Shown: positions 34,397 through 46,515 of the stretch, piece by piece
Layout: the number at the start of each line of letters is the position of its first letter
How positions within the stretch are numbered: the stretch's first letter is position 1
Source of the DNA: Wolfiporia cocos
Taxonomy: Eukaryota > Basidiomycota > Agaricomycetes > Polyporales > Phaeolaceae
Direction of reading: 5' to 3'
Assembly (NCBI GenBank): GCA_029448655.1
Contig: JACCLO010000006.1
Span: 2,108,001 to 2,172,000 of the forward strand
DNA length: 64,000 nucleotides
Program-made: the position numbers and the translations under genes
The notes under the pieces: generated by a model
Database searches by the model: none
Told to the model about the DNA's origin: nothing
What the model saw: only the letters and a program-made list of their open reading frames with translations

Positions 34397-37308
34397 TCAC
34401 AGGCCGATCCAACTGCTTCGCCCGCGGGGGTTATGCAGCGTCGTCTGCCCAATCTTGATCAGCCCGACGTCACTCTTTCCCAAGACATCCGCGCCCTCCT
34501 CAGCGTGCGTCTCATCCTCCCACGGCATGTCCACCGCGTCCGCGACGGGGCTCGCGGAGAGCATCGGCGTCAGCGTCCCTGCAGACAGCCGCGGGTTCCG
34601 CTGCTCGCCGTCGTTCATCTGATCGCGCGCCGCTTTCGCCCGCTCAGAGACAGACCCTGGCACCGGCAAAAACGCCTCCGCGTACCACTCGTACCACACC
34701 TGCCGCTGGTTGGTGAGCCGCCAGATCGACACCTGTAGCTCGGAGTTGCTGGGCAGATATAACGGCTCCTGCACACCCGTCGTGAAAATCAATCAACAAT
34801 GACGACAAACAAGCACGGCACGCACTCTGAACGGGAAGAACAGCGGGAACCAGCTCAGCATATCCTTCGATATGTGCCGCATGCGCTCTGGATGGGTGCT
34901 GATCCCTACGCTGCCGTACAACACGGCCTCGAAGTAGCCGGCAAGCCCATGCAGGGCACCAGCGTGTGGAATGTGGTAAGTCAGCTTCGCCGACCGTGCA
35001 TTATGACTGTTTGTAGGTGGGAGGCCTTGCTCGTCTAGCACTGCGTCTCTCCTGGGATGCTCAAACTCCCAGCACTCCTGTATCTTGGGTCCGCAGCTGC
35101 CGCTCAATCCACCGCCATTCCCGCTCAGAATATTGATGGCTTGCAACATGACCACATACGGCGTTTCTGCTTGCTTGACGTCCCCTGCCGTGCGCGTCTC
35201 ACTGAATATCCTCGATGAGGAAATCGGCGCGAGGTGGGCGGTGTATGATGCAGGGATAGATATGCCGTCCGCTATGAAGTATCATGGATATGTGCTGTAG
35301 ACGACGGAACGACCTTCAATCAACTCACGTTTCAGGAATCGCATCGCGCCGTCTAAGCATTCTGGACTCAGCTCGTTGTCGCCAAACGAGCCCAAGAGCT
35401 CGCTGATCAGGATGTCCACCTTCTCAGGCACCTGTAAAGTTCGCATGTCTCCGTAAAGGAGCTCGACTTTGTCCCCCCATTCGGCCCTCTTGCGTTGCTG
35501 CAAGCTATCGCCTCGGGTGTCAGCACAAAGCCTACAAGCGTTTGAATATACGTACGTGACGAAGGCGTTAGGATTCTTCTCAACAGCATATACGGCAGCC
35601 GTGCGTTGTGATCGCTCCAATGCCGCCAGACATCGAGCGACTAAGGGCCCTCGGCCTGCTCCCGCCACGCAGAGTACTCTGACAAATATCCATGAATACG
35701 TCGGTGGCGCACATACGACTTACTTACATCCTCTCCCTGTCGGGCCAATTCTTCAATGCTTGGAATATCGCCTATGTGTGTGCAAAGTCAGATAGCTGCA
35801 TTGCAAATGGCACCAGTCCATTTATCACCTCCTCGTATTGTCTGTACTTGACAGGATCTCGCTCGAAATTCTCGTATGTTACGCTTTGTAGATTGTCCAT
35901 TAGCGGCTGTTCGGTACGCGCTGGGTGTTCAGTACTTGGGTGTTTCTACGGCGGGTGGCACACACCTGTAACGGAGCTTGCAAATAGTCTTCGTAGCCAG
36001 TGGCATAGTTTTCTACTGTACCTGCCGTCTGCGCCGCCTGCACAGACGGACTCGTCTTTTCCAGGTGGCGTATGTACTGCAAGTACACAGCCTCCCCGCC
36101 AGTTTTATGCCGCCGTGCGGCTGTCCCAGATAGGATTACGTTGGGCTGAAGCTTTGGCCCAGTGAAACGGATGATCATTGGATCACACCTGAAAACATGA
36201 GATGCATCTTACCTTCATGATATCTCGTATGAATGATTGTGTTACTTTTGGTAGCACGGGGTATCCTTTCGCGTTGGCAATGAACGTCGACGCGGGTATG
36301 AACAAATGTCGTACAGGTTCTGCTGACCACTGGCTGAGGACGCTCAGCACTTCGGGCATCGGAGGGGTCAGATCGAGAGCTATACGGCGCGTCAGCGTAG
36401 GCTCAACATGCACATGGCTGGTCACGCACTCAAGGACAATCTCGGGTTATAGTCGCAGACCGTGCGGATCGCGTCCCACATCTCCCACGTTGCCACAGAC
36501 GGCTCGTCCGAGAAGAGCACGGACGGGGAAGAGACGGACACCGCAGCCTTGGGCGAGGACGGCGAGAGGTGGAGCATCATGGGGTCGTAGATGGGTATCC
36601 GGACGGAAAGCTGGATGAACGCGTTCGCGCTAAGGCATGCGTTCACGATGCGGGCATACGACCCAATCTGCGAGCGGTGCCGTGGCGGGGGGAGGATCGC
36701 GGTGTGAACATTGAGGTAGGACGCGTATGCGAGCTCTTGCTGCAGGGCCTGTAGGATATGTGCGCGTATGTATAAGCATCACGCGTCAAGGGAGCCTTTT
36801 GCCAAGATGTAAAGCTGATCCGAACCCAGCATACGCGCAAAGGGATTCCAGAGGGCATTGACTGCTTGTAGGAGCGGCACTCACGATTTCAGCATCATGC
36901 CGGACCCAGTCGTCCATGGCGTCCAGCTCGAGCCATCCCGACACCAAGGCGACAAGCCCCTCGGCCTCGTCTGCGCGTCTTCAGTCCGCGAGAGCCCATC
37001 ATGACGCGGACGCACCCACCGAGACGTGTCATGGTCACCTCGTCGTGCGCATAGCCAGGCTTCGCCCGCCACTCCTCCGCCTTGCGCTCGAGCGCCGCCT
37101 TGTCCTGCACGTCGTCCGCGGGGAGCAGGCACATGTCCCGCCAGCGGGTGCGCCAGTGGTCCGTCGTGAGCGGGCAGCATACCGCCTCGTAGCGTGCCTC
37201 GCGCGCCGCCGCCGCCGCCCTGAGCACGGGTGTCTCCCCGCCTGCGTCCGCGCGCGGGCCCGCGTCCGCGAGGTCGTCGAGCGTGATGTGTTTCGTGAAG
37301 GTCACCAT
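34397..37308 (-). CDS. PRMT5: Protein arginine methyltransferase 5 (type II, symmetric dimethylation)
   Basis: It methylates arginines of histones, Sm proteins and cell-cycle factors using S-adenosylmethionine. Eleven exons: 37308-37020, 36970-36885, 36748-36430, 36379-36213, 36145-35966, 35906-35829, 35771-35728, 35678-35556, 35504-35329, 35271-34826 and 34768-34397 (759 aa). The N-terminal TIM-barrel half includes [15 protein letters not shown] and [14 protein letters not shown]. The SAM-binding motif [12 protein letters not shown] lies at about residues 392-403. The PRMT5-specific double-Glu loop [15 protein letters not shown] lies at about 463-477, with both catalytic glutamates present. 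The beta-barrel part has [30 protein letters not shown] and WFPLFFPF. An unusual C-terminal tail of about 90 residues follows the last conserved Trp/Tyr block ([14 protein letters not shown]). The homologues Skb1 and Hsl7 of yeasts act in morphology and mitotic entry. Confidence 0.95.
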
Positions 37309-37711
37309 GGTGCGAGGAGGAGGCTGGCCCAGCGGGACCGGGGTCGAGACCGGGGCTGAGGCTGAGGTGATGAGTGAAGGCAGAGCAGCACCGCGGTGGG
37401 TGGCAGCAGGCTGCTCACTTTACGTTGGCGCAGGCGGGCCCGAGAGCGCCGCATCGCGCATGGCGTACACGGGCTGTGAAGGCGGGGACGCATCGGATGG
37501 CCGTGGCCGTCATCACTGATGCATGAGGTCGGTGCGAGATGCACGGTGCACGGCACCCGGCTGCTTTGCAGGGGCGTCCATCTGCGCTCGCACACTCGCC
37601 GCGGCGAACGTCATGCTACAATGCTCTGATACACGGAGGACACTGTCTACTACGCTACACTAAAATCGCGAGACACCGGGGCTCGGACGGCCGCCCACGC
37701 ATTTTATAACG
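37309..37711. other. Intergenic region upstream of PRMT5
   Basis: This 403-bp stretch holds the PRMT5 promoter and the 3' flank of the ankyrin gene. No other gene is supported. Confidence 0.5.
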
Positions 37712-38672
37712 CTACCCGGGCCCGTCGTCCGTCCTTGTCCTCTTCGCGTCACTCGTTTCTGTGTCGTCGCGGCCATCTCGACTCTCCTGCGCATCCATGC
37801 TCATACCGATGCCGGCCGCAACGCCCTCAAGCACTGTGCGCCCCACGATCTGCCGGAGCTCCTCCTCCGGGTCGCGACCTTCGGCTTCGGCATGCTGCAT
37901 GACGTCCCGTACGGACTGCATCAGAGACGACGTCAGCTGCTCAGAAGCGGCATCTTGTGCATACTGCGAGGGCACTGAGGGGTGCGGCGGTGATGGTGTG
38001 CGTGACGCTGCATCGCTCGTGCGCGTCGGCGAGATCCCTTCCAAGTAGTTAGACACCTCCTCGAAGTCTTCCGCGAGGTACTCGGCAGGCTGTATGCGCG
38101 TCAGCGCTGCCTGTACGGCCAGGATTGTGACGCTACACACCGAGATGCCCTCCAGGTTCCGCCGGTCGACGACTGCACCGCGCTCGACCAGGAACCGCGC
38201 CGTCTCGACGCTCTCGACAACATACAGCGGCGTGTCGCCGTCGCTGTCCGTGACGTTGACGTCTCCACCTGCATGCACAAACACCTCGGTCGGTGAGCCG
38301 GCCTCAGTGGAATGGGGAATGACCTTGGGATATCAGATACTCGAGGACATGCAGCTGGCCGTACGACGCCGCGGCGTGCCTGGTAGCAGATTTATGTCAG
38401 CTGCAGGACGGTGCAGGCGCGATGCTCACATCGGAGTGTAGGTATGCGCGTCGGGGACATTGGGCGAGAGCGCTGCGCGGCACAAGTCAGAAAATATAGC
38501 GCTTGTGTAGGCGGAGGAGACTGACATTGGCCCTCAATCAGCTCCTACTCTCCGGTCCTCAGCACGGCATCTACGGAGGGAGACGTCTACATACCCTCAC
38601 GCGGCCCAGATCGCCATCCCCCGCTGCTATCCAGATGTTTTTCTCGTGCTGCACGCGCGTCGGCACTGGCAT
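37712..38672 (-). CDS. Small ankyrin-repeat protein (yeast YCR051W-like)
   Basis: Minus-strand exons are 38672-38595, 38544-38526, 38472-38430, 38379-38324, 38268-38141 and 38089-37712 (233 aa). The introns are 50-55 nt; the last (38140-38090, 51 nt) is in frame and stop-free. Ankyrin repeats fill residues 10-110: NIWIAAGDGDLGRVRELIE, TYTPMHAAASYGQLHVLEYL, GGDVNVTDSDGDTPLYVVES and TARFLVERGAVVDRRN. This is the arrangement of the small uncharacterised ankyrin protein YCR051W of budding yeast, as I recall it. The C-terminal half is acidic and helical (QLTSSLMQSVRDVMQHAEAE), ending in a basic/acidic tail with AKRTRTDD that could serve as a nuclear signal. Function is probably protein-protein binding. 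Confidence 0.85.
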
Positions 38673-41456
38673 CCTGGTCGTGTCTGTGGCACCCGTGCTC
38701 GATCAGCCTGTAGAGCGCCCGATAAGCAAGCGCCCGAGACCCACGACACCTCGTGACACGTCCGACGAAGAAACGGTCGCGCACGTCAAGCGGTGGTTCC
38801 CGCCGAACTGTCACGATGCTTCAATTGATGAATTGTGACTGCGGTTGTGGCGGTGACACGGCCCTCAAAACCAGGCTTCTCTCCAGGTACTGACTGTACA
38901 GACAAGTCGTCTTTCATTTAAAATCAATATCGACGCGCTCCAGGCTTCGTGTCAGCGCTACTCCTTGATTATCCATTCCTTGCGTCACGCTGTTATCTCT
39001 CGTAGACTTTGAGCCTCGTTGCTCTCAGGCTCGATTGTCCTTTGAGTTTGCACTCTCATTTCGTCTCGAACAGCGACAGAGCGGCCGCGAGCTCCATTCC
39101 CGAGCCTAGGTGAGTCGTATCTTAGCTTACATTATTGTCAGTATCGTAGTTATCACATATATGCGCTTACTGCGCTGTGCGCATGCCCGCTTTCACATTA
39201 TTGCATTAGCAACACGTGTTACTCACATAGCGTGCCACAGCGTCTCATTGACGGTCGTAGCGGCAGCTACAACTACAGTGGTGCGTCTGCAGTTGTCTTA
39301 ACGACATAACGGTGCATGAGCAACGATTCTACTATGTCTGCGTTGTGGTGACCCGAACGCGTGTCGTCGCCATGCGTTCATCGCGGAGTGCTAATTTTGC
39401 AGAGACACAGTGAGCGCTCAGAATAGGAACTGGGCTGGCTTGGTATGGCTCTCTATGATCATATTGTTACGTCGTCACCTTATTCTCCGCAGGCTCCGTG
39501 TACTTCGATGAGTCCCCACGATAGCGAACGGGAGTTTGAGATTACAGGATGATCCGTCTAGATCAATGGCATTGAGACTACGATTGCCAATTTGAAGCCA
39601 TCGCAAACGAGCTTGATTCAGACATCTCTAGAGCAAGACGCAGAGCATGTCCGACCTTCATTCAGACCCGCATTGTCCGCACAGACCACACGCCAATATC
39701 TCATTCTCGCAAGAGAGAATGAAATGATGCACCGCATGGTGTCGTCCTGACAATGCTAGCCTCGTGCTGGAAACACACAGCGCTCCGTGCCCTTGCACTA
39801 GCTGAGCGCCTCACCCCTCCAGCCTCTACACGAAGAGGAAGACAAAGCGGTCAATCAGGGTGTGGTCTTGGCACGTTATAACAACAAAGCTTCAAGCCCA
39901 GCAATAGGATCCGTGCCATTTCGTTCCACGACAACATGAAGTCTTACTGCAACATGTATGCAGTACGTGGTCCTGCCTGTAAGCTTGAGGCACTCAAAAA
40001 ATGTAAAGCTATGTGCACAAGGCGTGCTTTTGGCCATGCCACAAATTTGAGTGCAACAGTCTGGACATGATGCGCTGCTATTTCAGGCTTTACGAAATTC
40101 CGTCATCAGGTCTTATGACCAGATTCCTCACCGTCATAACGCCTACGCGCTGCCTTATAGCTCATGCGAAATGGCTACCCGATGGTTTGCGGTGATCGTC
40201 GCCGCGGGACCCGCGAGTTTGCATCCACGCCACAGGCCCCTGGGCCCTCGTGGACCGGTTCATCTGCACGCATCGATGGCCTTTCAGCAGGTCATGCACG
40301 CTTGGGAATAAGGCGGGGCTTCAGTTATCCCGCCGCTCGCACGCTTCTAAATTCACGGTAACGAATGTGCTCTCACCGGCTCCGAAGGCGAACCTGCGCG
40401 TTCTGATTCTGAGAGGGAACCCAGATGGTACTTTCTGGAGACTTCAGCTTCGGCGGAGACGTGGTGATTTACCGCGAGGCGGGGAAGCCAACGATCGTCA
40501 TATTGCGGAGATGAGTCGAGCAGGAATGTGGCGGCTGCTTACATACGCATGCAATTTTCTGCTACACTTCCTACGCCCTCGCGGGCGCAGCCCTTGTAAC
40601 CCGCGAAGGAATTGCCGAAGGATCACGGATCTCGCTTCTCGCGTGCGCTGGACGGCGCGGCGAGGCCCTGTGCGTCTCGTTGCACGCGGGACGCCACGCA
40701 GATGAGCAGATACGCGCCGCTCTCTCTCCCTGCAGCTGCTCGTCCGCATGCCCGCCAGCGTCGAGGAGAGTCGATCTGCTGGACGACGCCCCCGGCGATC
40801 GCGAGAAGCGGATCTTGTGATCGGAGTGCGATCCATAATTCGATCTTCTAGGTTCCCACCGCGGCTAAGACCGTTTCGGGCACTTGTGCGAGCGCATGTC
40901 GCTTTCGCGCGTTGTATTTCTGTGGGCTGCTTGGTCGGTCAGCAGCGGCCTCATACGGCCTGGGTGCATCAGCCTGAGCTCGTTCACGCGAGTCAGCGGA
41001 CAGACAAGTGAGCTGGATGCGGGGCCCGTGCCCAGATGGCTGCCACACGCAGATGCTGCCGTCGCGCGTGTGGCCAGAACTGCCAGCTGGCAGCCCGCAC
41101 GACAGGGAGGCGGCAACGTTGGGCCTGAGGTCTTGAGGATTGGGGTGAAAACACCGTTTAGACTTTGTTGCCGATCGACACCGGACAGAGTTTGCGGTCC
41201 GATGACCTTGAGTTGATTCTTGTTGACTGCGACGAGTGGCCGGGCCCCTGTGTTGCTCCTGTTCGCTCCTCGAACGACGCCAGACAAACTTGTCGCGCGC
41301 GCCTCGCTCCTTGCTCTCTCCCCACCACCTCCCGGGAGCGTCGGAAGCTACCTGCCAGCTGTAGCCCCCTCTACGCCCGTAGCCCCTACTCTAGTGCTTC
41401 GTATTTTGGCCACGTTTCCTATTCTACTCTCGCGTATTCTACCGTACCCCCATACC
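38673..41456. other. Long divergent intergenic region upstream of WC-2-like gene
   Basis: This 2.8-kb stretch separates the ankyrin gene (-) from the WC-2-like regulator (+). Frames inside are short and overlapping, and no gene is supported. A long 5' region is common upstream of regulatory genes in fungi and may hold a long 5' UTR. The WC-2 frame itself is open back to an ATG at 41220, so an N-terminally longer product is formally possible. Confidence 0.45.
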
Positions 41457-44107
41457 ATGAGCTTTCTTGCCTCCTCGCAGCGCGGCTACGACTCATTAGT
41501 GCACTCCGACCTCGCTCTTCCTTCGATCTCTCCCAGCTCGAGGCACCAGATGCATTTCCCCCAGTTCGACAGCAACTCGCTCCCGCCACTCGCCCCGTCT
41601 GCGTCAGCACCCGCAGCAGCCGAGAACAGGCCCTCTCCTCCCTCCACGGCCGCCGACGACGACTCTGCCGTCCCGCCGAGGGTCGGTCAGACTCGGTGTT
41701 GTGAGTCGCCCTCCGTTCAGCGGGCGTGATCGAGCATCGATCGCGTTCCTTTGTTCCGCTTCCACCGCGCACGACGCTAACGATTTCTGCGCGCAGACTG
41801 GAGCCTCCTCACCCCGGACCTCCACTTTCTCTACCTCGATCCCGTGCTCGCCGCCCACCTCGGGGAGCAGGCCGAAGCGCTCGTCGGCAAGTCGCTCCTG
41901 GCGTTCGTCCACCCCGATGAGCAGGCGTCTGCGAAACTTGACCTGGGCAGCGTGCTGGAAAGCCGGACCCTCCACGGAAGCGTGACACGGTACGTCCACA
42001 AACTCGTGGCCCGTGCCTGCGCACGCCTTTTGGTGCCTCCACGCGCATACACTGACAGTCGGATCCACAGGGTGCGGTACTCCCGGCTCGCGCGTGTGCG
42101 CAGGCAGCTCGGGTACACTGGCCCGGAGGAGGAGTGGCCGGATGCTAAAAAGGTCTGCTTCGATGAGGACTATATGGGAATGGACGTCGTCATCAACTGG
42201 GCGTCGGACGGCTTGGTGCTGTGCTTCATGCATGCGGTAACGGACCTCACACCACGCGACAACGACGAAGTGAACAAGACCGGGTGGACTAATTGGTGCG
42301 GTACGCCGTCCATGAGTGCGGAGCAGGTGCAGCTGCTGTACCAGCGCCTCCTCTCTGGTGTACCACAACCCTTGTCGATGTCGAGGGTGTTTCAGATTCT
42401 CTTGAACCAGCCCGATCGGTCGTTGCTCATCAGCTGGCCCCCGGAACAGGAGGAACCCGGTGGACCTACATCTAAGGACTTTGCAAAGCTCGCCCAGGAC
42501 GTTCAAATAACCTCTGGGGTCTCTAGTAGCACCGATGCGAAGACGAGCTGCACTCGCCGATACAAAGCTCACCAGACCATGCACTTCGGCGCCGACAGTA
42601 GCAAAGAGGTCGAGAGCATCTTCATCCCGCACGGTTCGCACTACCTTTTTGACTTTAAGCTCGTCGACTAACATAGCGAATACAGGTTCCATCATCTTCG
42701 CCTGCCACAAAGTGAACCCAAGCACTCGCCAATTGAACCCGAACAACGCCGGGCCTCATCAACTCGCCAATCCTCAGTACCCTTCGCAAGTCCCGTATTA
42801 CGATCAGCCCCCGAGCTCGTACAGTCTGCCACCCGTTCCCGCTCCCAACGCCTCCTACTCTGGGTTCCCCCCGCCATCGCATCATGGCCCTCCGCAGTAT
42901 CCTTCAGGGCCTTGGCCACACCACCCAGACTCTCCAAACTCGCAAGCGCATTACCAATGGAGTACACACAACGGCCCCATTACTTCCGGACCATCTGTCA
43001 GCAGCGTTCGTTCTTCCTCCTACGCCCCTGCGCAGCAGACATGGCCCCCGCAGCAGGGCTCCTATATGGATGCAGGCCCTGCGGGACCACCTGCATACAA
43101 TCAGTCGCAGGCGCCCTCTGGCTCGCCATACCCTCCTCCGGGCACGACAAATGAAGACACGCCCCCTTCGCCTGGCAGCGACTACGTGCCCCCCTCACGC
43201 ATCAACAACCGGCGCGGCTCAGGAAACACAAGGGACCAGTATGGCAGCGGCGGGCGAAGCTCTGGCAACCCCCCTGTGGGCATCTCGCGGTGCGCGAGCT
43301 GCAAGGTGACACACAGCCCCGAGTGGCGCAAGGGCCCCAGCGGCAAGAAGGACCTGTGCAACGCGTACGTGCAGCGTGTTCCTCCTTCTTGATGCCAACG
43401 CTAACTGTGCGCGTTCCCCACGACCCAGGTGTGGACTCCGCTACGCTAGGTCGCGTGCCAAGAAGGACGGCGCGCTGCCGACGACGCAGAGCATGCGCAA
43501 GCGCAAGGACCGCGTGCTCAGTAACCTGCAGAAGGAGCATTCGCCCTCGGGCTCGCCCATCCCCGCGGGCTACTCTGACGTCCGGCGCGGTTACTATGAC
43601 GAGGGCTCGTTCGCGTCGACCTCCTCCACCGAGTCGGCCGCGACCGCCACTGGCGACATGTACCCCCCGCACCCCGGCTTCAACAACATCTCGCCCTCGC
43701 CGTCCCCCTCCTCGGGCGGCAGCCACTACATCCCATACGCTCAGGCGGGCGGGCCCGCCCAAAACCCTCACGGCGAGACCCGGCACTACACAACGTCCGG
43801 AACCGCGTACTATTCGGTCCCGCCCCCGGCGCCGCCCGTACAATCCGCGCACGCCGCCAGCTACGCACACGCCGGTCAGGCGCCCCCGCGGCTCGAGCCC
43901 ATCGTGCCTTACTCAGCGCGCGTCTCGCCCCAGGTGTCCCCCGCGACACCCGCCCCGGCCTCCCCGAACAGCGCGACCATCTCGGTCGCCTCGTTCGAGC
44001 GCGAGAAGGCGGTGAAGGAGCAGGAGCAGGAGGGCCTCCCGCCGTCCCCTGTCCTGGGCGAGGCACGACGTATGTCCGGAGGCCGGTCAGGCTACGCACA
44101 GGAGTAG
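41457..44107 (+). CDS. wc-2: White-collar-2-like PAS/GATA transcription factor
   Basis: This is the light-response regulator that pairs with the flavin photoreceptor WC-1 and binds GATA-containing promoters in the nucleus. Exons are 41457-41700, 41797-41989, 42071-42633, 42686-43364 and 43429-44107 (785 aa). A PAS domain begins right after exon 1 (WSLLTPDLHFLYLDP, LVGKSLLAFVHPDE, LESRTLHGSVTR). DVVINWASDGLVLCFMH and GWTNWCGTP, known from basidiomycete WC-2 proteins, follow. A long Pro/Ser/Tyr-rich linker leads to one GATA zinc finger at residues 536-561: C-x2-C-x18-C-x2-C with CASCKVTHSPEWRKGPSG, then CNACGLRYARSRAKK. The 18-residue loop is the WC-2 type. The tail is Ser/Pro-rich. Intron 3 has a GTTCGC donor and a good CTAAC branch site. 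A WC-1 partner is not in the window. Confidence 0.93.
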
Positions 44108-44631
44108 AATTGTGCGCATTCGTTTGGACCTTGGCCAGGGTTTGTTTTGTAGCCCTTGTTGCAGCATGGCCGCACCGCCAGTTCGCGTGCGTTTGCGCGC
44201 GTTCGCGGGGGCGTGCAGGACTATCGTAATCAGTTGAGCTAAGTTGCCTGTCTCTCCGTCGAAACTATTTATCCTGGTTCTGTTCCCCACTCTGGCTGTG
44301 CATATGACGCGCATGGGTTGCCAGCACGCGCAGACTTTTCTATATCGTATTACACTCTTTTTAAACGTTGTCGGTAGACCTTCTCCCGCGGAGGCTGAGC
44401 TACAAGGATTCGATCGTGATCGCTCGCAAAGATGAGATAATATATGGTGTCGTCGATGACTAATGTTTATTATCTAACTTGTAACTTAACTTGAATATGG
44501 TAAGCAGACCGTGGGTGCTCAAGCGCTCATTGACATGGGTGCCTATATCTGACCATTGCGCCTACATCAGAGCCGCCACAGCGTATTGACTCGGACAACA
44601 CCACGTTCTCCCGTCTTGAACAGCGTGAAAT
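44108..44631. other. Intergenic region
   Basis: This 524-bp stretch holds the 3' flank of the WC-2-like gene and the promoter of SDS22. No gene was seen. Confidence 0.5.
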
Positions 44632-46159
44632 ATGTCGGAAGCTACGGCTGTCGATGCCAACTCGACCAAAGTTCAGATGGGCGGTGTAACCGTCGATACT
44701 GTGCCCCAGTACGATCCTCATGACCGTGGTTCTGACGCGCATTCACGCCTCGATCTCGCCACAGGGGGAGGGCGGCGCGGGTGGCATCGGTCGTGCCCGC
44801 CGCAGAAGGCGAGTCGAGCGGAGATGAAGACGCGGAGGATGAGGAAGCGATCATCGAGGACGCTGAAATCCTCGAGGACCTGCCGGACGATACGGAGGTG
44901 TGCGCTGTGCCCTCTGGATTGCAGGCTGAGGTTATATTTAGACGGCCCCCAGGAAATAGAACTCATTCACTCGCGTCTGAACTCGATTAGCAACCTCGGT
45001 CTGCCCCGCTTCGCGCGGCACCTGAAGAAGCTATGTTTGCGACAGAACTACATCGCGGTTCTGGACCCGGACGTGCTCAATAAGCTGGAGGAGCTGGAGG
45101 AGCTGGACCTGTACGACAACAGGGTCAAGTCGGTCGATGATGCGATTGTGGCGCTCGGCAAGCTCTCGTGAGCGGTGCCCCTTTCTGGAAGGATGGTTGA
45201 ACTTGATATCTTTGATGGACAGTACGCTGGACCTTTCGTTCAATCTTTTGAGACGGGTCCCGGAGACTCTCGACCGTCTGAGATCTCTCCGGACTGTCTT
45301 CTTCGTGCAAAACAAGATCACACATATCACTGGGCTTGATGGCGTTGGTGCAACGTTGCGAAGCCTTGAACTGGGTGGCAACAAGCTGCGGGTGCGTCTC
45401 GTATCCTCAAACGCTAGCCTCCACCGTCTCAGTCGTTTCCTCTGCAGAAAATAGAAAATCTAGACGCGCTTGTGAACCTCGAGGAACTATGGCTTGGCAA
45501 GAACAAAATTACCAAGCTAGAAGTGCGCAGAGTTCATCCACAGCTGGTGTAATAATCTCACGTTTATGCAGAACTTGGATAGCCTCAAACGTCTCAAAAT
45601 TCTTTCCATCCAGTCAAATCGTATCACCAAGCTCGAGGGTCTCGAGAACCTGGAAAGCTTGGAGGAGCTATACCTGAGCCACAACGGCATCGAGCGACTA
45701 GAAGGGCTTGAACGCAACGCAAGTTCCCACAGAGCCTCTCCCGGTCCCGCACTTCTCACTCGATTTTCTATATAGCTTAAGCTCCGCACGCTAGATGTCG
45801 GCAACAACTTTGTAAAGCGTCTCGAAAATGTCTCACATCTGTCATCGCTGGAAGAGCTTTGGGTCGGTGACGCTACTCGTAGCATGGTGACATGTTCTGA
45901 TTCCCATCTGCTGATAGAGTAACGACAACAAGATTTCCACCCTCGAGGGATTAGAGGCACAGCTCAAGCACATCGCTACCCTGGAGACCATCTATCTAGA
46001 AGGAAACCCGGTCCAGAAATCTGAGGGCGCAAACTATCGCAGGAAGGTCATGCTCGCGCTACCTCAGGTTAAGCAGTTGGATGCTACGTGAGTGCTACAT
46101 GGGCTTGAAATTGCGACCGCTTCTGATGCATGTGCCCCAGATATGTGAGACAATCCTAG
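44632..46159 (+). CDS. SDS22: Protein phosphatase 1 regulatory subunit SDS22
   Basis: This leucine-rich-repeat protein binds the PP1 catalytic subunit and controls its assembly and mitotic function. Nine exons: 44632-44725, 44806-44897, 44953-45167, 45223-45391, 45448-45522, 45572-45718, 45776-45862, 45918-46087 and 46141-46159 (355 aa). After an acidic N-terminus (SSGDEDAEDEEAIIEDAEIL) come about ten 22-residue SDS22-type LRRs, for example LEELEELDLYDNRVKSV, LRTVFFVQNKITHI, LVNLEELWLGKNKITKLE, LESLEELYLSHNGIERL and LRTLDVGNNFVKRL. The C-terminal cap LETIYLEGNPVQ and ANYRRKVMLALPQVKQLDATYV is present. Intron 6 (45719-45775) uses a GC donor (GCAAGT). The first donor is ambiguous (44726 GTGGTT or 44729 GTTCTG), both in frame. 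The last exon encodes only six residues. Confidence 0.92.
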
Positions 46160-46515
46160 TACAGTGCCGAGCTCTATGTACTGTCGCACGCGCGGTTCAA
46201 CCCCACGGGAAATGCTACCGAATGATCGCCCAGTGCGATCATTATCCCTGTTCTCCGGACTTGATCGAGTTGTATACCAGTAATGTCGATCGCGTTAGTC
46301 GACAGATCACTCCCGACAAATCGATCAGTTCCGTAGTGACAGTCACGGAGTAGCCGGGGTCTCGCACGACGATGTGGCGCTATTTGCACCTGTTGTCCAA
46401 AGGCCTCTAGCAGTTCCTGTTATGGAATAGATCATCATCACGACTCTCGAGCTGCTATATACCCCACGCATCATATCGTTTGTCATACCGTCTGATAGCA
46501 CTACTTAGGTTCGCC
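46160..46515. other. Intergenic region
   Basis: This 356-bp tandem-gene spacer lies between SDS22 and the CCDC174-like gene. No gene was seen. Confidence 0.5.

Noticed and set aside
36885..36970. A frameshift in exon 2 of PRMT5
   Set aside because: It was a counting error on my part; rereading the bases at 36899-36902 gives an intact frame (WVRHDAEI).
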